Assembly (NCBI GenBank): GCA_028723545.1
Contig: JAQYER010000038.1
Span: 1-7,405, forward strand
Origin: Caryophanales bacterium
GTDB taxonomy: Bacteria > Bacillota_I > Bacilli_A > RFN20 > CAG-826
Reading direction: 5' to 3'
DNA length: 7,405 nt
Shown here: in pieces, positions 1-6,951 of the stretch
How the letters are laid out: every line of letters begins with the position of its first letter
Numbering within the stretch: the first letter of the stretch is position 1
The notes under the pieces: generated by a model
What the model saw: the letters and a program-made list of their open reading frames with translations, nothing else
Told to the model about the DNA's origin: nothing
Database searches by the model: none
Program-made: the position numbers and the translations under genes

Positions 1-79
1 CAAAACGAACAAAAAAATATCCTCCAATAATGAGTAATGCGCTAATAAATGTTATTAAATATAAAATAAGTTCATTCAT
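1..79 (-). CDS. N-terminus of a membrane protein, truncated by the window edge
   Basis: An ATG at 79-77 on the minus strand opens a frame that stays open to base 1 (26 codons). The peptide begins MNELILYLITFISALLIIGG and continues YFFVRF, an almost uninterrupted hydrophobic helix after a short acidic N-terminus, so the product is very likely an integral membrane protein. No in-frame start lies upstream before a TAA at 112-110, so this ATG is the only reasonable start. The ribosome binding site is poor (AAAGAA-like). The gene lies 63 bases after the stop of the large lipoprotein on the same strand and may be co-transcribed with it. The pattern of a short N-terminus, a first helix and then an aromatic/basic end recalls queuosine precursor transporters (Vut_1 family), but 26 residues are too few to claim this. 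It could equally be a small membrane protein. Confidence 0.55.
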   Translation of the reverse strand, partial: MNELILYLITFISALLIIGGYFFVRF

Positions 80-96
80 AGTTTGTTCTTTATTGC

Positions 97-129
97 ACCA
101 AAGGAATGGTTATTAGCCACTCCTTTGGT
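97..129 (-). terminator. Strong hairpin between the lipoprotein gene and the next minus-strand gene; terminator-like but without a U-tract
   Basis: ACCAAAGGA (97-105) pairs with TCCTTTGGT (121-129) over 9 bp. After one mismatch, 107-109 pairs with 117-119 around a 7-base loop. The hairpin begins 13 bases downstream of the lipoprotein stop codon, where a terminator would be expected, but neither strand carries a T-run after the stem. It may be a weak terminator, an mRNA-stabilising 3' hairpin, or a regulator of the next gene. The minus-strand arm contains AAAGGAG, a good ribosome-binding sequence, buried in the stem. Confidence 0.5.
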
Positions 130-142
130 AAATGTAATCTAA

Positions 143-2422
143 TTAATATCCTAATACAAGACCGAAATAGTGAGTTGTTGTAGTAACTTGTAAATTAAGA
201 GTTAAATAATCGCCTTGGACAAGTTGTTTCCAGTTGTTATCGATATCATCAGCAACTATACTAGCTCCTTGTGCAGTTAATGCTGGGGAAATAAGATCGT
301 GAGAATATGAAGCTGGGAACATTCCTGCTCCAACTAATTGTCCTAATTGAGCGTTTTGAGAAGCAAATGCTTGAGCAATAGCAGTTCTATTTTCCTTTGG
401 AAGGCTTGCAAATGCTTTTGAATAATAAAGCATTTCAGTTCCGGTAGTATCTCCAGCCATTGAAGAAGCACCAGTAGAAGATTTAAATATCATTCCTTGT
501 GCATTTAATGCTTGAGCGGTTGCAACATATGGATATAAACTGCCAGTTGGTTGATAAAGTTCATCATAATTAACTAAGCTATTGTCATCGATATTAAGAT
601 GTCCAACTAATTGGTGTCCACCTGCTAAAGTATTACCGAATGGATTATCTCCATCAAGGTGAATAGCGAGTAAGTTAACATATGGTTTTCCATCTTGAAC
701 TTTTACAAAGCTTGATTGTTCAGTAATTCCATATTTAGTAGCAAGAGTATTTAAAATTCCTAATTGATATTGAGCAATCATTGGAACATATGTTTGAGCG
801 TTTTTATCAACAAACCAAGATTCTTGTCCGTTAACATAAGATTCAAGATATGAATTTGAAACATCACAGCTAGCTGGATATTCATTGTCAATTTCACTTA
901 ATAACATTAATGCTCCACCCGCTCCAATCATAATTGAGTTAGTGATGTAGTTATTTTGTGAACGATAGAAGAATAACATTGATGAATATGAATCATACCA
1001 TCTTGATCTATCAATAGTTGATTTTGAAGGTGTATCTGAATCATAACAAGGTCTTGTGAAAATTGTAATAAAGGTGTCAGAAGAGTTAACGTTTGTTGCA
1101 ACAAAGTTTGAAGAATTTGATTTGATACAAATAATACCACCAAGATTTTCACTAGAATTATCACGTGTACCATTACCTTTAATATTCATATTATTAATAA
1201 TGATTTCACCATCTTGATTTCTGAATTGGAATGGAATGCCAACTCCAAAGCTATCATGACCATATCCTCCATCACCTGGGAATGCAAGTAATTGAGAATG
1301 TGATCCATTTGATGAAGCAGCTTGAACAAGGCTCTTATCGCCAAATTTAACGATTTTCTTAATTCCAGTGACATCGAGATTGAAATAATTACCTTCAATT
1401 GTGAATGTTTCATCTAATGCAGTAATACGAGAATAAACATTAACAAAATCTTTTAATGATCCTTGTAATTTCTCTTTTCCAAGAGCGTAGCATTCTTCGT
1501 CTGTTCTTTCTTTTGAATTACCATTTTCATCTTCATATGTTTTGAAAAGGTTTTTAGACCAAGTTGTGAAATCTGATTCGTTTTGTTTGCGATATGTATC
1601 AACTTCTTCACTTGACCATTTTAAATAATCTGGAAGGTCTTCGCTTGTAACATTGATATCGTTTTGCAATACAATTCCTTGAATTGAGTTAGCGATTTCG
1701 ATATCTCTAACATCTTTCCAAACATCCATGATGAATGTGTCATGATTGTTTCTATCATCTTCAGAAATGAGATTACTTGTTGGATCGACATTATCTAAAT
1801 ATGCTAAATCGAGAGCGTTATATACATTCCAAGCATTAACGACTTCAAATTCCATTGAATCTTCATAATTACCTGTATATTTGTTGGCATCTGGGCTTAA
1901 TGTTAATTTAAATTCATGTCCAACTGCAGCATCGGTGAAGTCAAATTCATTATTTAAAATAGATACATATGTTGATTCTTCGCTAGTAACATCAACATAT
2001 TCACCAGCAGTGTTTTTGATTAATAATTTGTGATTAATTTCATCGATAGTTGAATACACTAATGTGCCAGTAGAATCTAAGAATGAACCTTTACATTCGA
2101 CTTTAAAAGCATTTGCAGATCCAACTTTATATGTATCTTTTCCGCCATCTTTATTTTCAAAAAATGAAGTTCTTTTATATTTTGTATTATCTCCTCCATC
2201 TTTTTGAATATCGTCAATCTTATCTAATTGAACTGACTTATATTCTTTGTAAGATTCATTAACGTCAAATGATAATATTTCTCCTTTTGTAGGAGTAGGT
2301 GTGCTTGAAGTTGTTCCGGATGATGTATCTGTGTTTGTAATATCGCTTGATGTGGTGTTTGGGTTACATCCTGCTAATAAACAAGCAGTGAGCATCATAG
2401 GAACGATTTTAATTTTTTTCAT
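143..2422 (-). CDS. Large surface lipoprotein with a predicted beta-helix domain
   Basis: This 759-aa protein has a short lysine-rich N-terminus, a hydrophobic stretch and a lipobox (LAGC, Cys19), so it should be exported by Sec, lipidated and anchored on the outer face of the membrane. A second lipobox-like LTAC ends at Cys14, but the hydrophobic core before it would be very short. Residues about 20-46 are a Ser/Thr-rich linker. Residues about 47-210 look beta-rich and end in a segment with NAWNVYNALDLAYLDN; about 215-335 is charged and probably helical. From about 337 to 535 short beta-strands alternate with Asn/Gly/Ser turns (EGNYFNLDVTG, IIINNMNIKGNG, GGIICIKSNSSNFVATNVNS), typical of a right-handed parallel beta-helix as in pectate-lyase-like folds. 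No catalytic residues of a known family are recognised; the fold also serves adhesion. The Ala/Gln-rich C-terminus is unassigned. An AAGGAG site 6 bases before the ATG fixes the start. Confidence 0.85.
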   Translation of the reverse strand: MKKIKIVPMMLTACLLAGCNPNTTSSDITNTDTSSGTTSSTPTPTKGEILSFDVNESYKEYKSVQLDKIDDIQKDGGDNTKYKRTSFFENKDGGKDTYKVGSANAFKVECKGSFLDSTGTLVYSTIDEINHKLLIKNTAGEYVDVTSEESTYVSILNNEFDFTDAAVGHEFKLTLSPDANKYTGNYEDSMEFEVVNAWNVYNALDLAYLDNVDPTSNLISEDDRNNHDTFIMDVWKDVRDIEIANSIQGIVLQNDINVTSEDLPDYLKWSSEEVDTYRKQNESDFTTWSKNLFKTYEDENGNSKERTDEECYALGKEKLQGSLKDFVNVYSRITALDETFTIEGNYFNLDVTGIKKIVKFGDKSLVQAASSNGSHSQLLAFPGDGGYGHDSFGVGIPFQFRNQDGEIIINNMNIKGNGTRDNSSENLGGIICIKSNSSNFVATNVNSSDTFITIFTRPCYDSDTPSKSTIDRSRWYDSYSSMLFFYRSQNNYITNSIMIGAGGALMLLSEIDNEYPASCDVSNSYLESYVNGQESWFVDKNAQTYVPMIAQYQLGILNTLATKYGITEQSSFVKVQDGKPYVNLLAIHLDGDNPFGNTLAGGHQLVGHLNIDDNSLVNYDELYQPTGSLYPYVATAQALNAQGMIFKSSTGASSMAGDTTGTEMLYYSKAFASLPKENRTAIAQAFASQNAQLGQLVGAGMFPASYSHDLISPALTAQGASIVADDIDNNWKQLVQGDYLTLNLQVTTTTHYFGLVLGY

Positions 2423-2428
2423 ATATTT

Positions 2429-2434
2429 CTCCTT
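2429..2434 (-). promoter_or_regulatory. Ribosome binding site of the 759-aa lipoprotein
   Basis: The minus strand reads AAGGAG here, 6 bases before the ATG at 2422. It is a strong match to the Shine-Dalgarno core and contrasts with the plus-strand genes at 2629 and 5370, which have none. Confidence 0.85.
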
Positions 2435-2450
2435 TATGTGCGAACGCCTT

Positions 2451-2478
2451 ATTATATATTTACAATATATTTTTGCAA
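2451..2478 (-). promoter_or_regulatory. Sigma-A type promoter for the 759-aa lipoprotein gene
   Basis: On the minus strand a perfect TATAAT -10 lies at 2456-2451 and a TTGCAA -35-like hexamer (4 of 6 matches to TTGACA) at 2478-2473, with a 16-base spacer. Transcription would start near 2444 and give a leader of about 20 bases ending in the AAGGAG site. Confidence 0.6.
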
Positions 2479-2539
2479 CTTATAAAAGCGTTAAGTATCT
2501 TATTAACAAAGAAAAAATACAATTTATTGGAAAAAAATT

Positions 2540-2563
2540 AAAAAATGAATAAATTCATTCTTT
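2540..2563. repeat. AT-rich inverted repeat between the two divergent promoters
   Basis: AATGAAT (2544-2550) and ATTCATT (2553-2559) are inverted copies two bases apart. Outside a single A/C mismatch the symmetry continues as AAA/TTT. On the plus strand T6 follows, and on the minus strand T-runs also follow, so the element resembles a weak bidirectional terminator. No gene runs into it from either side. It could equally be an operator, since it sits just upstream of the -10 of the ABC operon at 2582. Confidence 0.4.
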
Positions 2564-2581
2564 TTTAAAGCATTAAATTTG

Positions 2582-2587
2582 TATAAT
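2582..2587 (+). promoter_or_regulatory. -10 element of the ABC transporter operon
   Basis: A perfect TATAAT lies 41 bases before the ATPase start, with TG directly in front of it. No good -35 is present: about 17 bases upstream the sequence is T-rich (TTCTTT-like) inside the edge of the inverted repeat. The promoter may therefore be weak or activator-dependent. The leader would be about 35 bases. Confidence 0.5.
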
Positions 2588-2628
2588 AATAAAGCAATTT
2601 AGAAGATTTATATTCAATATATCTTATT

Positions 2629-3615
2629 ATGATAGAAGTAATTAATTTAACTAAAGTATTTCGCAAACCAGTTCGCCAAGAAGGCGTTTTTGGAATGTTT
2701 AAAACTTTATTTTCAAGAAAATATGAAGAAACAACTGCGGTCAATAGCATTAATTTTAAAATTAATGATGGTGAAATAGTTGGTTATATCGGCTCTAATG
2801 GAGCAGGTAAATCAACAACAATTAAAATGTTATGTGGCATTCTTATGCCAACTAGCGGAAAAGTATTGATTGATAATGAAGAACCATATAAAAAAAGAAA
2901 GAAAATTGCTAATAAAATCGGAGTAGTATTTGGCCAAAAAACTCAATTGTGGTGGGATATTGCCTTAATTGAAACATTTAAAATATTAAAAGATATTTAT
3001 CAAATCTCTGATCAAGAATATGAAGAAAGATTATCTTTTATTAATGAAGTATTAGGAATTAAAGAATTTATTAACCAACCTGTTAGAACTTTATCTTTAG
3101 GTCAACGTATGAGAGCGGATTTAGCGGCTTCATGGATTCATAATCCAGAAATTTTATTTCTTGATGAACCAACAATTGGTTTAGATGTTTTAGTTAAACA
3201 AAAAATTCGTGACGCAATTAAATTGATGAATGAAAAATATCACACGACTGTAATATTAACAACTCATGATATGACTGATATTGAAAATTTGTGTTCGAGA
3301 GTAATTTTAATTGATAAAGGAAATATTATTTATGATGGACCTTTATCAAATATTAAACATAAATTTGGTGATTTAAGAACAGTTGAAATTCGCACCAAAA
3401 AAGATTTGGATATTGATTCATTGGACCATTTTGACAATCTAGTCACATATACAAAAAACGATTGTTCAATATCAATTAGTTTTGATAATGACAAAATTAA
3501 ATTAGAAACAATTGTTGATTACGCTTTTAAACATCTTGAAGCGACCGATATGAAAATTAGTGAAATATCGATTGAACAAGTAGTTAAAAGTATCTTAGCG
3601 AAAGAAGACAAATAA
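2629..3615 (+). CDS. ABC-2 type transporter ATP-binding protein (COG4586-like)
   Basis: The 328-aa protein is the cytoplasmic ATPase that would power the two permeases encoded next. All nucleotide-binding motifs are intact: Walker A GSNGAGKST at 55-63 (Lys61), Q-loop Gln103 within FGQKTQLWWD, signature LSLGQ at 155-159, Walker B ILFLDEP at 175-181 with catalytic Glu180, D-loop GLD at 184-186 and H-loop His213. An insertion of about 20 residues rich in Phe and Arg (about 14-33) before the Walker A domain and the FGQKTQLWWD segment are features of the COG4586 group, which pairs with two different membrane proteins. Residues about 230-328 form a small C-terminal domain of the DUF4162 type. The substrate is unknown; exporters of this group are largely uncharacterised. 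The ATG has no recognisable ribosome binding site. The TAA overlaps the next start by one base. Confidence 0.93.
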   Translation: MIEVINLTKVFRKPVRQEGVFGMFKTLFSRKYEETTAVNSINFKINDGEIVGYIGSNGAGKSTTIKMLCGILMPTSGKVLIDNEEPYKKRKKIANKIGVVFGQKTQLWWDIALIETFKILKDIYQISDQEYEERLSFINEVLGIKEFINQPVRTLSLGQRMRADLAASWIHNPEILFLDEPTIGLDVLVKQKIRDAIKLMNEKYHTTVILTTHDMTDIENLCSRVILIDKGNIIYDGPLSNIKHKFGDLRTVEIRTKKDLDIDSLDHFDNLVTYTKNDCSISISFDNDKIKLETIVDYAFKHLEATDMKISEISIEQVVKSILAKEDK

Positions 3616-4517
3616 TGGCTTCAAAATTAAGAAAATATTTTCCATTTTTTAAAGCAAATATGATGTCGGTTTTATCATATCGTTTTAATATTGTTGTTTG
3701 GATAATTGTAACTGCTTTAGAAGTAATGGCGTCTTTGTTTTTATGGATTGCTGTTTATAAATCATCTTTAGAGCCAGTTATAAATGGTTTTACGATGAAA
3801 GAGATGATTACTTATATGGTTTTTGCCAATATTTTTTCTTTTACCACCTTCGCATCAGGAACGATGGAAAGCGTTACTGACGATGTCAAAGAAGGCACAA
3901 TCGCCATGCAAATAACCAAACCAATTTCTTATCAAATTAGATTTATGTTCACAACACTAGGCGGTTTGTTTATTCAAATATTTTTATTTGGATTTCCTAT
4001 GTATATAATCGCTTATGTTGTCTTTTATTGTATTGGTTTTGTTTCAATTACATCAATTTATCAACTTTTGATATCAATAATCATTTTCTTATTGCTAATT
4101 GTTATTTCTTGCCTTACTAATGAAGCAATTTCATTTTTTACTGGAGTTTTAACTTTTTATACAAATGCGGCTTTTGGATTGAATCAAATGCAACAAATAG
4201 TCATTGCTTTTTTAAGTGGAACTGCTATTCCTATTTCATTTTTTCCTGGAGATATATTTAAGAAAATTGTTAATTTCTTACCTTTCGCGGGAATGGTACA
4301 AAATCCAGTATTAATATTATTAGGAAAAAGTCCTTATCTTCTTGAAGGAAATATTATTCCATCAGCGTATTCATATTTAGGTGATGGATTATTAAGTTTC
4401 GCTCTTGATGGAATTATTGTTGTAATTATAGCCTCTTTCTGGTGTGTAATTTTATCGTTATTTGGAACGATATTATTTAATCAAGCAATAAAGAAAGTAA
4501 CTGTACATGGTGGTTAA
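3615..4517 (+). CDS. ABC-2 type transporter permease (COG4587-like)
   Basis: This 300-aa polytopic membrane protein has about six predicted helices (near residues 25-48, 60-82, 115-142, 148-170, 193-215 and 263-288), the usual layout for one half of an ABC-2 exporter channel. After helix 2 comes EGTIAMQITKPI (93-104), the cytoplasmic segment characteristic of ABC-2 permeases (G-x(2)-x-x-x-L-x-x-P type). SGTAIPISFFP (201-211), LPFAGMVQNPV (222-232) and the C-terminal Gly-Gly end are typical of the COG4587 partner of COG4586 ATPases. The ATG sits in TAATG, overlapping the ATPase stop by one base, so translation is probably coupled; AAAGAAG 7 bases upstream is only a weak ribosome site. It likely forms a heterodimeric channel with the next gene product. 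Confidence 0.9.
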   Translation: MASKLRKYFPFFKANMMSVLSYRFNIVVWIIVTALEVMASLFLWIAVYKSSLEPVINGFTMKEMITYMVFANIFSFTTFASGTMESVTDDVKEGTIAMQITKPISYQIRFMFTTLGGLFIQIFLFGFPMYIIAYVVFYCIGFVSITSIYQLLISIIIFLLLIVISCLTNEAISFFTGVLTFYTNAAFGLNQMQQIVIAFLSGTAIPISFFPGDIFKKIVNFLPFAGMVQNPVLILLGKSPYLLEGNIIPSAYSYLGDGLLSFALDGIIVVIIASFWCVILSLFGTILFNQAIKKVTVHGG

Positions 4518-4519
4518 TT

Positions 4520-5329
4520 ATGTTTAGATATATCAAATTATATTTTTCATATATAAAACAAAGCATCATTGGTCGCCTTGAATTCAAAGCTGATTTATTT
4601 ATTTCCATTTTTGCTTTCTTTTTAGCAAGTGCATCTAGTTTAGGCACTATTTATTTAACAATTAGCAGTGTTCCATCATTAATTGATTCAAATGGGATAT
4701 CTTGGACTTTTTGGGAAATTGGATTAATTTATGGATTTTCGTTAATTCCAATTGGACTAGATCATTTATTTACTGATGAATTATGGAGAGTCGCGTATTT
4801 TAGAGTTGCTAATGGGACAGTTGACCGATATTTTTTAAGGCCACTTCCTATCCTTTTTCAAATCATTGCTGAAAGATTCCAATTTGATGCTTTCGGTGAA
4901 CTTATTGTGGGAATTTTCCTAATTGTTATATGTTCTTTGAACACTTCTGTTTGTTGGAATTTCCAAGCGATATTTCTTTTAATTGTTGCTTCAGTTTTTG
5001 GCGCCATTATCATTTCTTCTTTAAAAATCATTTTTTCTTCACTCGCGTTCCGTTTTAAGAAAAGTGGACCATTATTACAAATTGTTTATAATTTCCGCGA
5101 TTATTCTCGATACCCAATTAATATTTTCCCAAAAGTTTTGCAATTTATTTTATGTTTTGCTTTTCCTTTTGGTTTATTTTCTTCTCTTCCTTTTGAGGCA
5201 ATATTAAAAGGAACATATAATTGTTATTATTTGTCTTTTATTATTGCTGGAGTGTCTATATTATTTTTATCTTTCTCAATGTTTATTTGGATAATTAATA
5301 TTAGAAAATACGAATCAACAGGAAGTTGA
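4520..5329 (+). CDS. ABC-2 type transporter permease (COG3694 / ABC2_membrane_6-like)
   Basis: This 269-aa membrane protein is the second, non-identical permease of the exporter. Helices are predicted near residues 24-48, 64-84, 127-145, 148-177, 205-224 and 240-262. Family features are WEIGLIYGF (65-73) followed by LDHLFTDELWRV, the cytoplasmic NGTVDRYFLRPLP (98-110), FGELIVG (125-131), and a YPINIFPKVLQ segment before the helix ending in FPFGLFSSLP. These match the DUF990/ABC2_membrane_6 type that accompanies COG4587 permeases. The start follows the previous stop after 2 bases, with GGTGG as a weak ribosome site inside the preceding stop region, so coupling is likely. The gene ends in TGA, which lies at the top of the terminator hairpin, so the last codons double as terminator stem. 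Confidence 0.9.
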   Translation: MFRYIKLYFSYIKQSIIGRLEFKADLFISIFAFFLASASSLGTIYLTISSVPSLIDSNGISWTFWEIGLIYGFSLIPIGLDHLFTDELWRVAYFRVANGTVDRYFLRPLPILFQIIAERFQFDAFGELIVGIFLIVICSLNTSVCWNFQAIFLLIVASVFGAIIISSLKIIFSSLAFRFKKSGPLLQIVYNFRDYSRYPINIFPKVLQFILCFAFPFGLFSSLPFEAILKGTYNCYYLSFIIAGVSILFLSFSMFIWIINIRKYESTGS

Positions 5330-5350
5330 TATTGCAATTTCTGTTTTTTT
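5317..5350 (+). terminator. Rho-independent terminator of the ABC operon, overlapping the last stop codon
   Basis: AACAG-G-AAGTTG (5317-5328) pairs with CAATTTCTGTT (5335-5345): 11 bp with one G-U pair and one bulged G (5322), a 6-base loop, and a run of seven T (5344-5350) that starts within the end of the stem. The TGA stop of the second permease (5327-5329) sits at the stem/loop junction. Confidence 0.7.
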
Positions 5351-5361
5351 GTTAATAAAAT
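5332..5361 (+). promoter_or_regulatory. Possible promoter of the CotH gene
   Basis: TTGCAA (5332-5337) and TAAAAT (5356-5361) are separated by 18 bases. Transcription would start near 5368, just before the ATG at 5370, giving a leaderless or nearly leaderless mRNA. The -35-like part lies inside the terminator hairpin of the operon upstream. The alternative is expression by read-through of that terminator. Confidence 0.35.
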
Positions 5362-5369
5362 TAATTACT

Positions 5370-6947
5370 ATGAAAAAGACATATTATTTATTAACTTTAA
5401 CCGCTCTTATAAGCTTATCAGGTTGCAATGTTATTAATTCAACCTCTAGTCCAACAGGTTCATCTTCTATCGATGACACCTCTTCAAACACTTCATCTAA
5501 TTCTACATCAAGTAATGATGGACAAGATGTTATCGATAACGTTGAAATTGGCAAAAATGTTGCCTTAATTAATTCACAAGAATATTTAGATTTTTGGTCT
5601 CCAACTTCAACATTATCATTTGATATTAAATTTTCTACTAAATCATATGAATATTTACAAAAATATAGTTCAATTGATTATTTGAAATACCAAGATTATT
5701 ATTTCCCAGCAGACTTAACAATAAAAGTAAATGAAACATCATATACTTTTAATGATGTTGGATTTAGAAGAAAAGGAAACACTTCTCGTTATGATGATTT
5801 TTCAAACGGAAGAATCCACTATAAGTTATCATTTGGAGAAACATTTGATGAAGAATTTTACAAAGCAAATTGTCCTGAAATATATCACGATTGGACAAAT
5901 GACACTTCTGGAAAAGAGCAAAGAGAAGATCGAACATTTTGTGATATGGAAAAACTTGATCTTAAATGGAATCGTAATTACGACCAAACTAGACTAAGAC
6001 AAACATATACGAATTATATCTTTAGAGAAAAAGGATTAATTGCTCAACAAACAAGTCTCACAAATGTTAATTTATATAATGGTGACACAAAACAATTTTC
6101 TGAAATTTATGAAGTTTTAGAATCGATTGACAAAATATTAATGAAAAGATTTTTTAATAAAGAAAGCGCGAAAGGTGATTTATACAAATTATCTTGGGGA
6201 GCGGATTTTGTTTTAGATACTGTTTTAACTAAAAAGAATGGAGAATATGTAGTTAAATCTAATCAAGTAGGCATTTCTGATGCGGAAAATAATTACGAAC
6301 CAGTTTACGATATTAAAACAAACAAAAAGACAACTACTCATTCTGATTTAATTAATTTCATTACAAAAATAAATCAAAAAGGATCTAATTTTGATAATGA
6401 ATTAAGCAATATTGTCGATATTGATTATCTTGCAAGATTTTTAACATATTCTTGGGCGGTTGGTGATCCAGATGATATTAGATGTAATTACAACAACACA
6501 TATATTTATTTCGAGCCAACAACACACAAAATGTATTTAATTCCATATGACCATGATCGTTCATTAGGAGTTACCAAAGATGGATGCGGACTAATGCCAT
6601 CTAAAAGATTTACTACAACAAAATGTACTGGTTATGGTGGCGATTCTTATCAAAGAAATCCATTATTTTGGAGATCTTGCATTATTTCTGTTGCCCCAAA
6701 TAATGATGGAGATTTGTCAACTTCATATCCAGTTTGCCAAAATTCATTAGATGCGATTAAACCATATATTACTTCATTAAAACAAGATAAATTATTTACT
6801 GTTGATGGATTTAACGAATATATCAACCAATTCGCTTACAAAAATGAAGACGCAAATTATTCTGATTCAAATAACGAATCATTCGCTAATTACGCTTCTA
6901 ATCTTCAATCAAAATTAAGCGAAGAAGATAATTATTTATTTAAATAA
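5370..6947 (+). CDS. CotH-family lipoprotein, predicted surface-exposed atypical protein kinase
   Basis: The 525-aa product starts with a signal sequence and lipobox LSGC (Cys19), then a Ser/Thr/Asn-rich linker (about 23-53). CotH-fold motifs follow in order: VGFRRKGNTSR (130-140), KLSF (152-155), EKLDLKWNRNYDQTRLRQTY (194-213) with FREKGL, the NG...EIYEVLESIDKILMKRFF stretch (237-262), GDLYKLSWG (269-277), NNTYIYF (375-381) and PYDHDRSLG (392-400), whose Asp394/Asp396 fit the metal-binding acidic pair of CotH kinases. Known CotH proteins in Bacillus phosphorylate spore-coat proteins; many homologues occur in non-spore contexts, and the target here is unknown. About 125 residues follow the last motif. 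A TTG at 5349 would add seven residues before a normal signal peptide and lies in the terminator T-run, so the ATG at 5370 is preferred. No ribosome binding site is visible. Seven cysteines besides the lipidated one are unusual for an extracytoplasmic protein. Confidence 0.88.
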   Translation: MKKTYYLLTLTALISLSGCNVINSTSSPTGSSSIDDTSSNTSSNSTSSNDGQDVIDNVEIGKNVALINSQEYLDFWSPTSTLSFDIKFSTKSYEYLQKYSSIDYLKYQDYYFPADLTIKVNETSYTFNDVGFRRKGNTSRYDDFSNGRIHYKLSFGETFDEEFYKANCPEIYHDWTNDTSGKEQREDRTFCDMEKLDLKWNRNYDQTRLRQTYTNYIFREKGLIAQQTSLTNVNLYNGDTKQFSEIYEVLESIDKILMKRFFNKESAKGDLYKLSWGADFVLDTVLTKKNGEYVVKSNQVGISDAENNYEPVYDIKTNKKTTTHSDLINFITKINQKGSNFDNELSNIVDIDYLARFLTYSWAVGDPDDIRCNYNNTYIYFEPTTHKMYLIPYDHDRSLGVTKDGCGLMPSKRFTTTKCTGYGGDSYQRNPLFWRSCIISVAPNNDGDLSTSYPVCQNSLDAIKPYITSLKQDKLFTVDGFNEYINQFAYKNEDANYSDSNNESFANYASNLQSKLSEEDNYLFK

Positions 6948-6951
6948 AAAT

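Noticed and set aside
80..142. preQ1 riboswitch before the truncated membrane gene
   Set aside because: The hairpin loop and A-rich tail do not match the preQ1-I pattern (no UAG-type loop pairing with a tail CUA), and the idea rested only on a weak transporter guess.
143..2422. Pectate lyase or other polysaccharide lyase activity for the beta-helix lipoprotein
   Set aside because: The fold is suggested by strand periodicity only; no catalytic motif of a lyase family could be identified.
2301..2552. Plus-strand frame of 83 codons
   Set aside because: It is mostly antisense to the 5' end of the large lipoprotein gene and the intergenic promoter region, with no ribosome site or protein-like features.
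5349..5369. TTG start for the CotH gene, adding seven residues
   Set aside because: It lies in the T-run of the terminator, has no ribosome site, and would put a hydrophobic extension before a normal MKK signal peptide.
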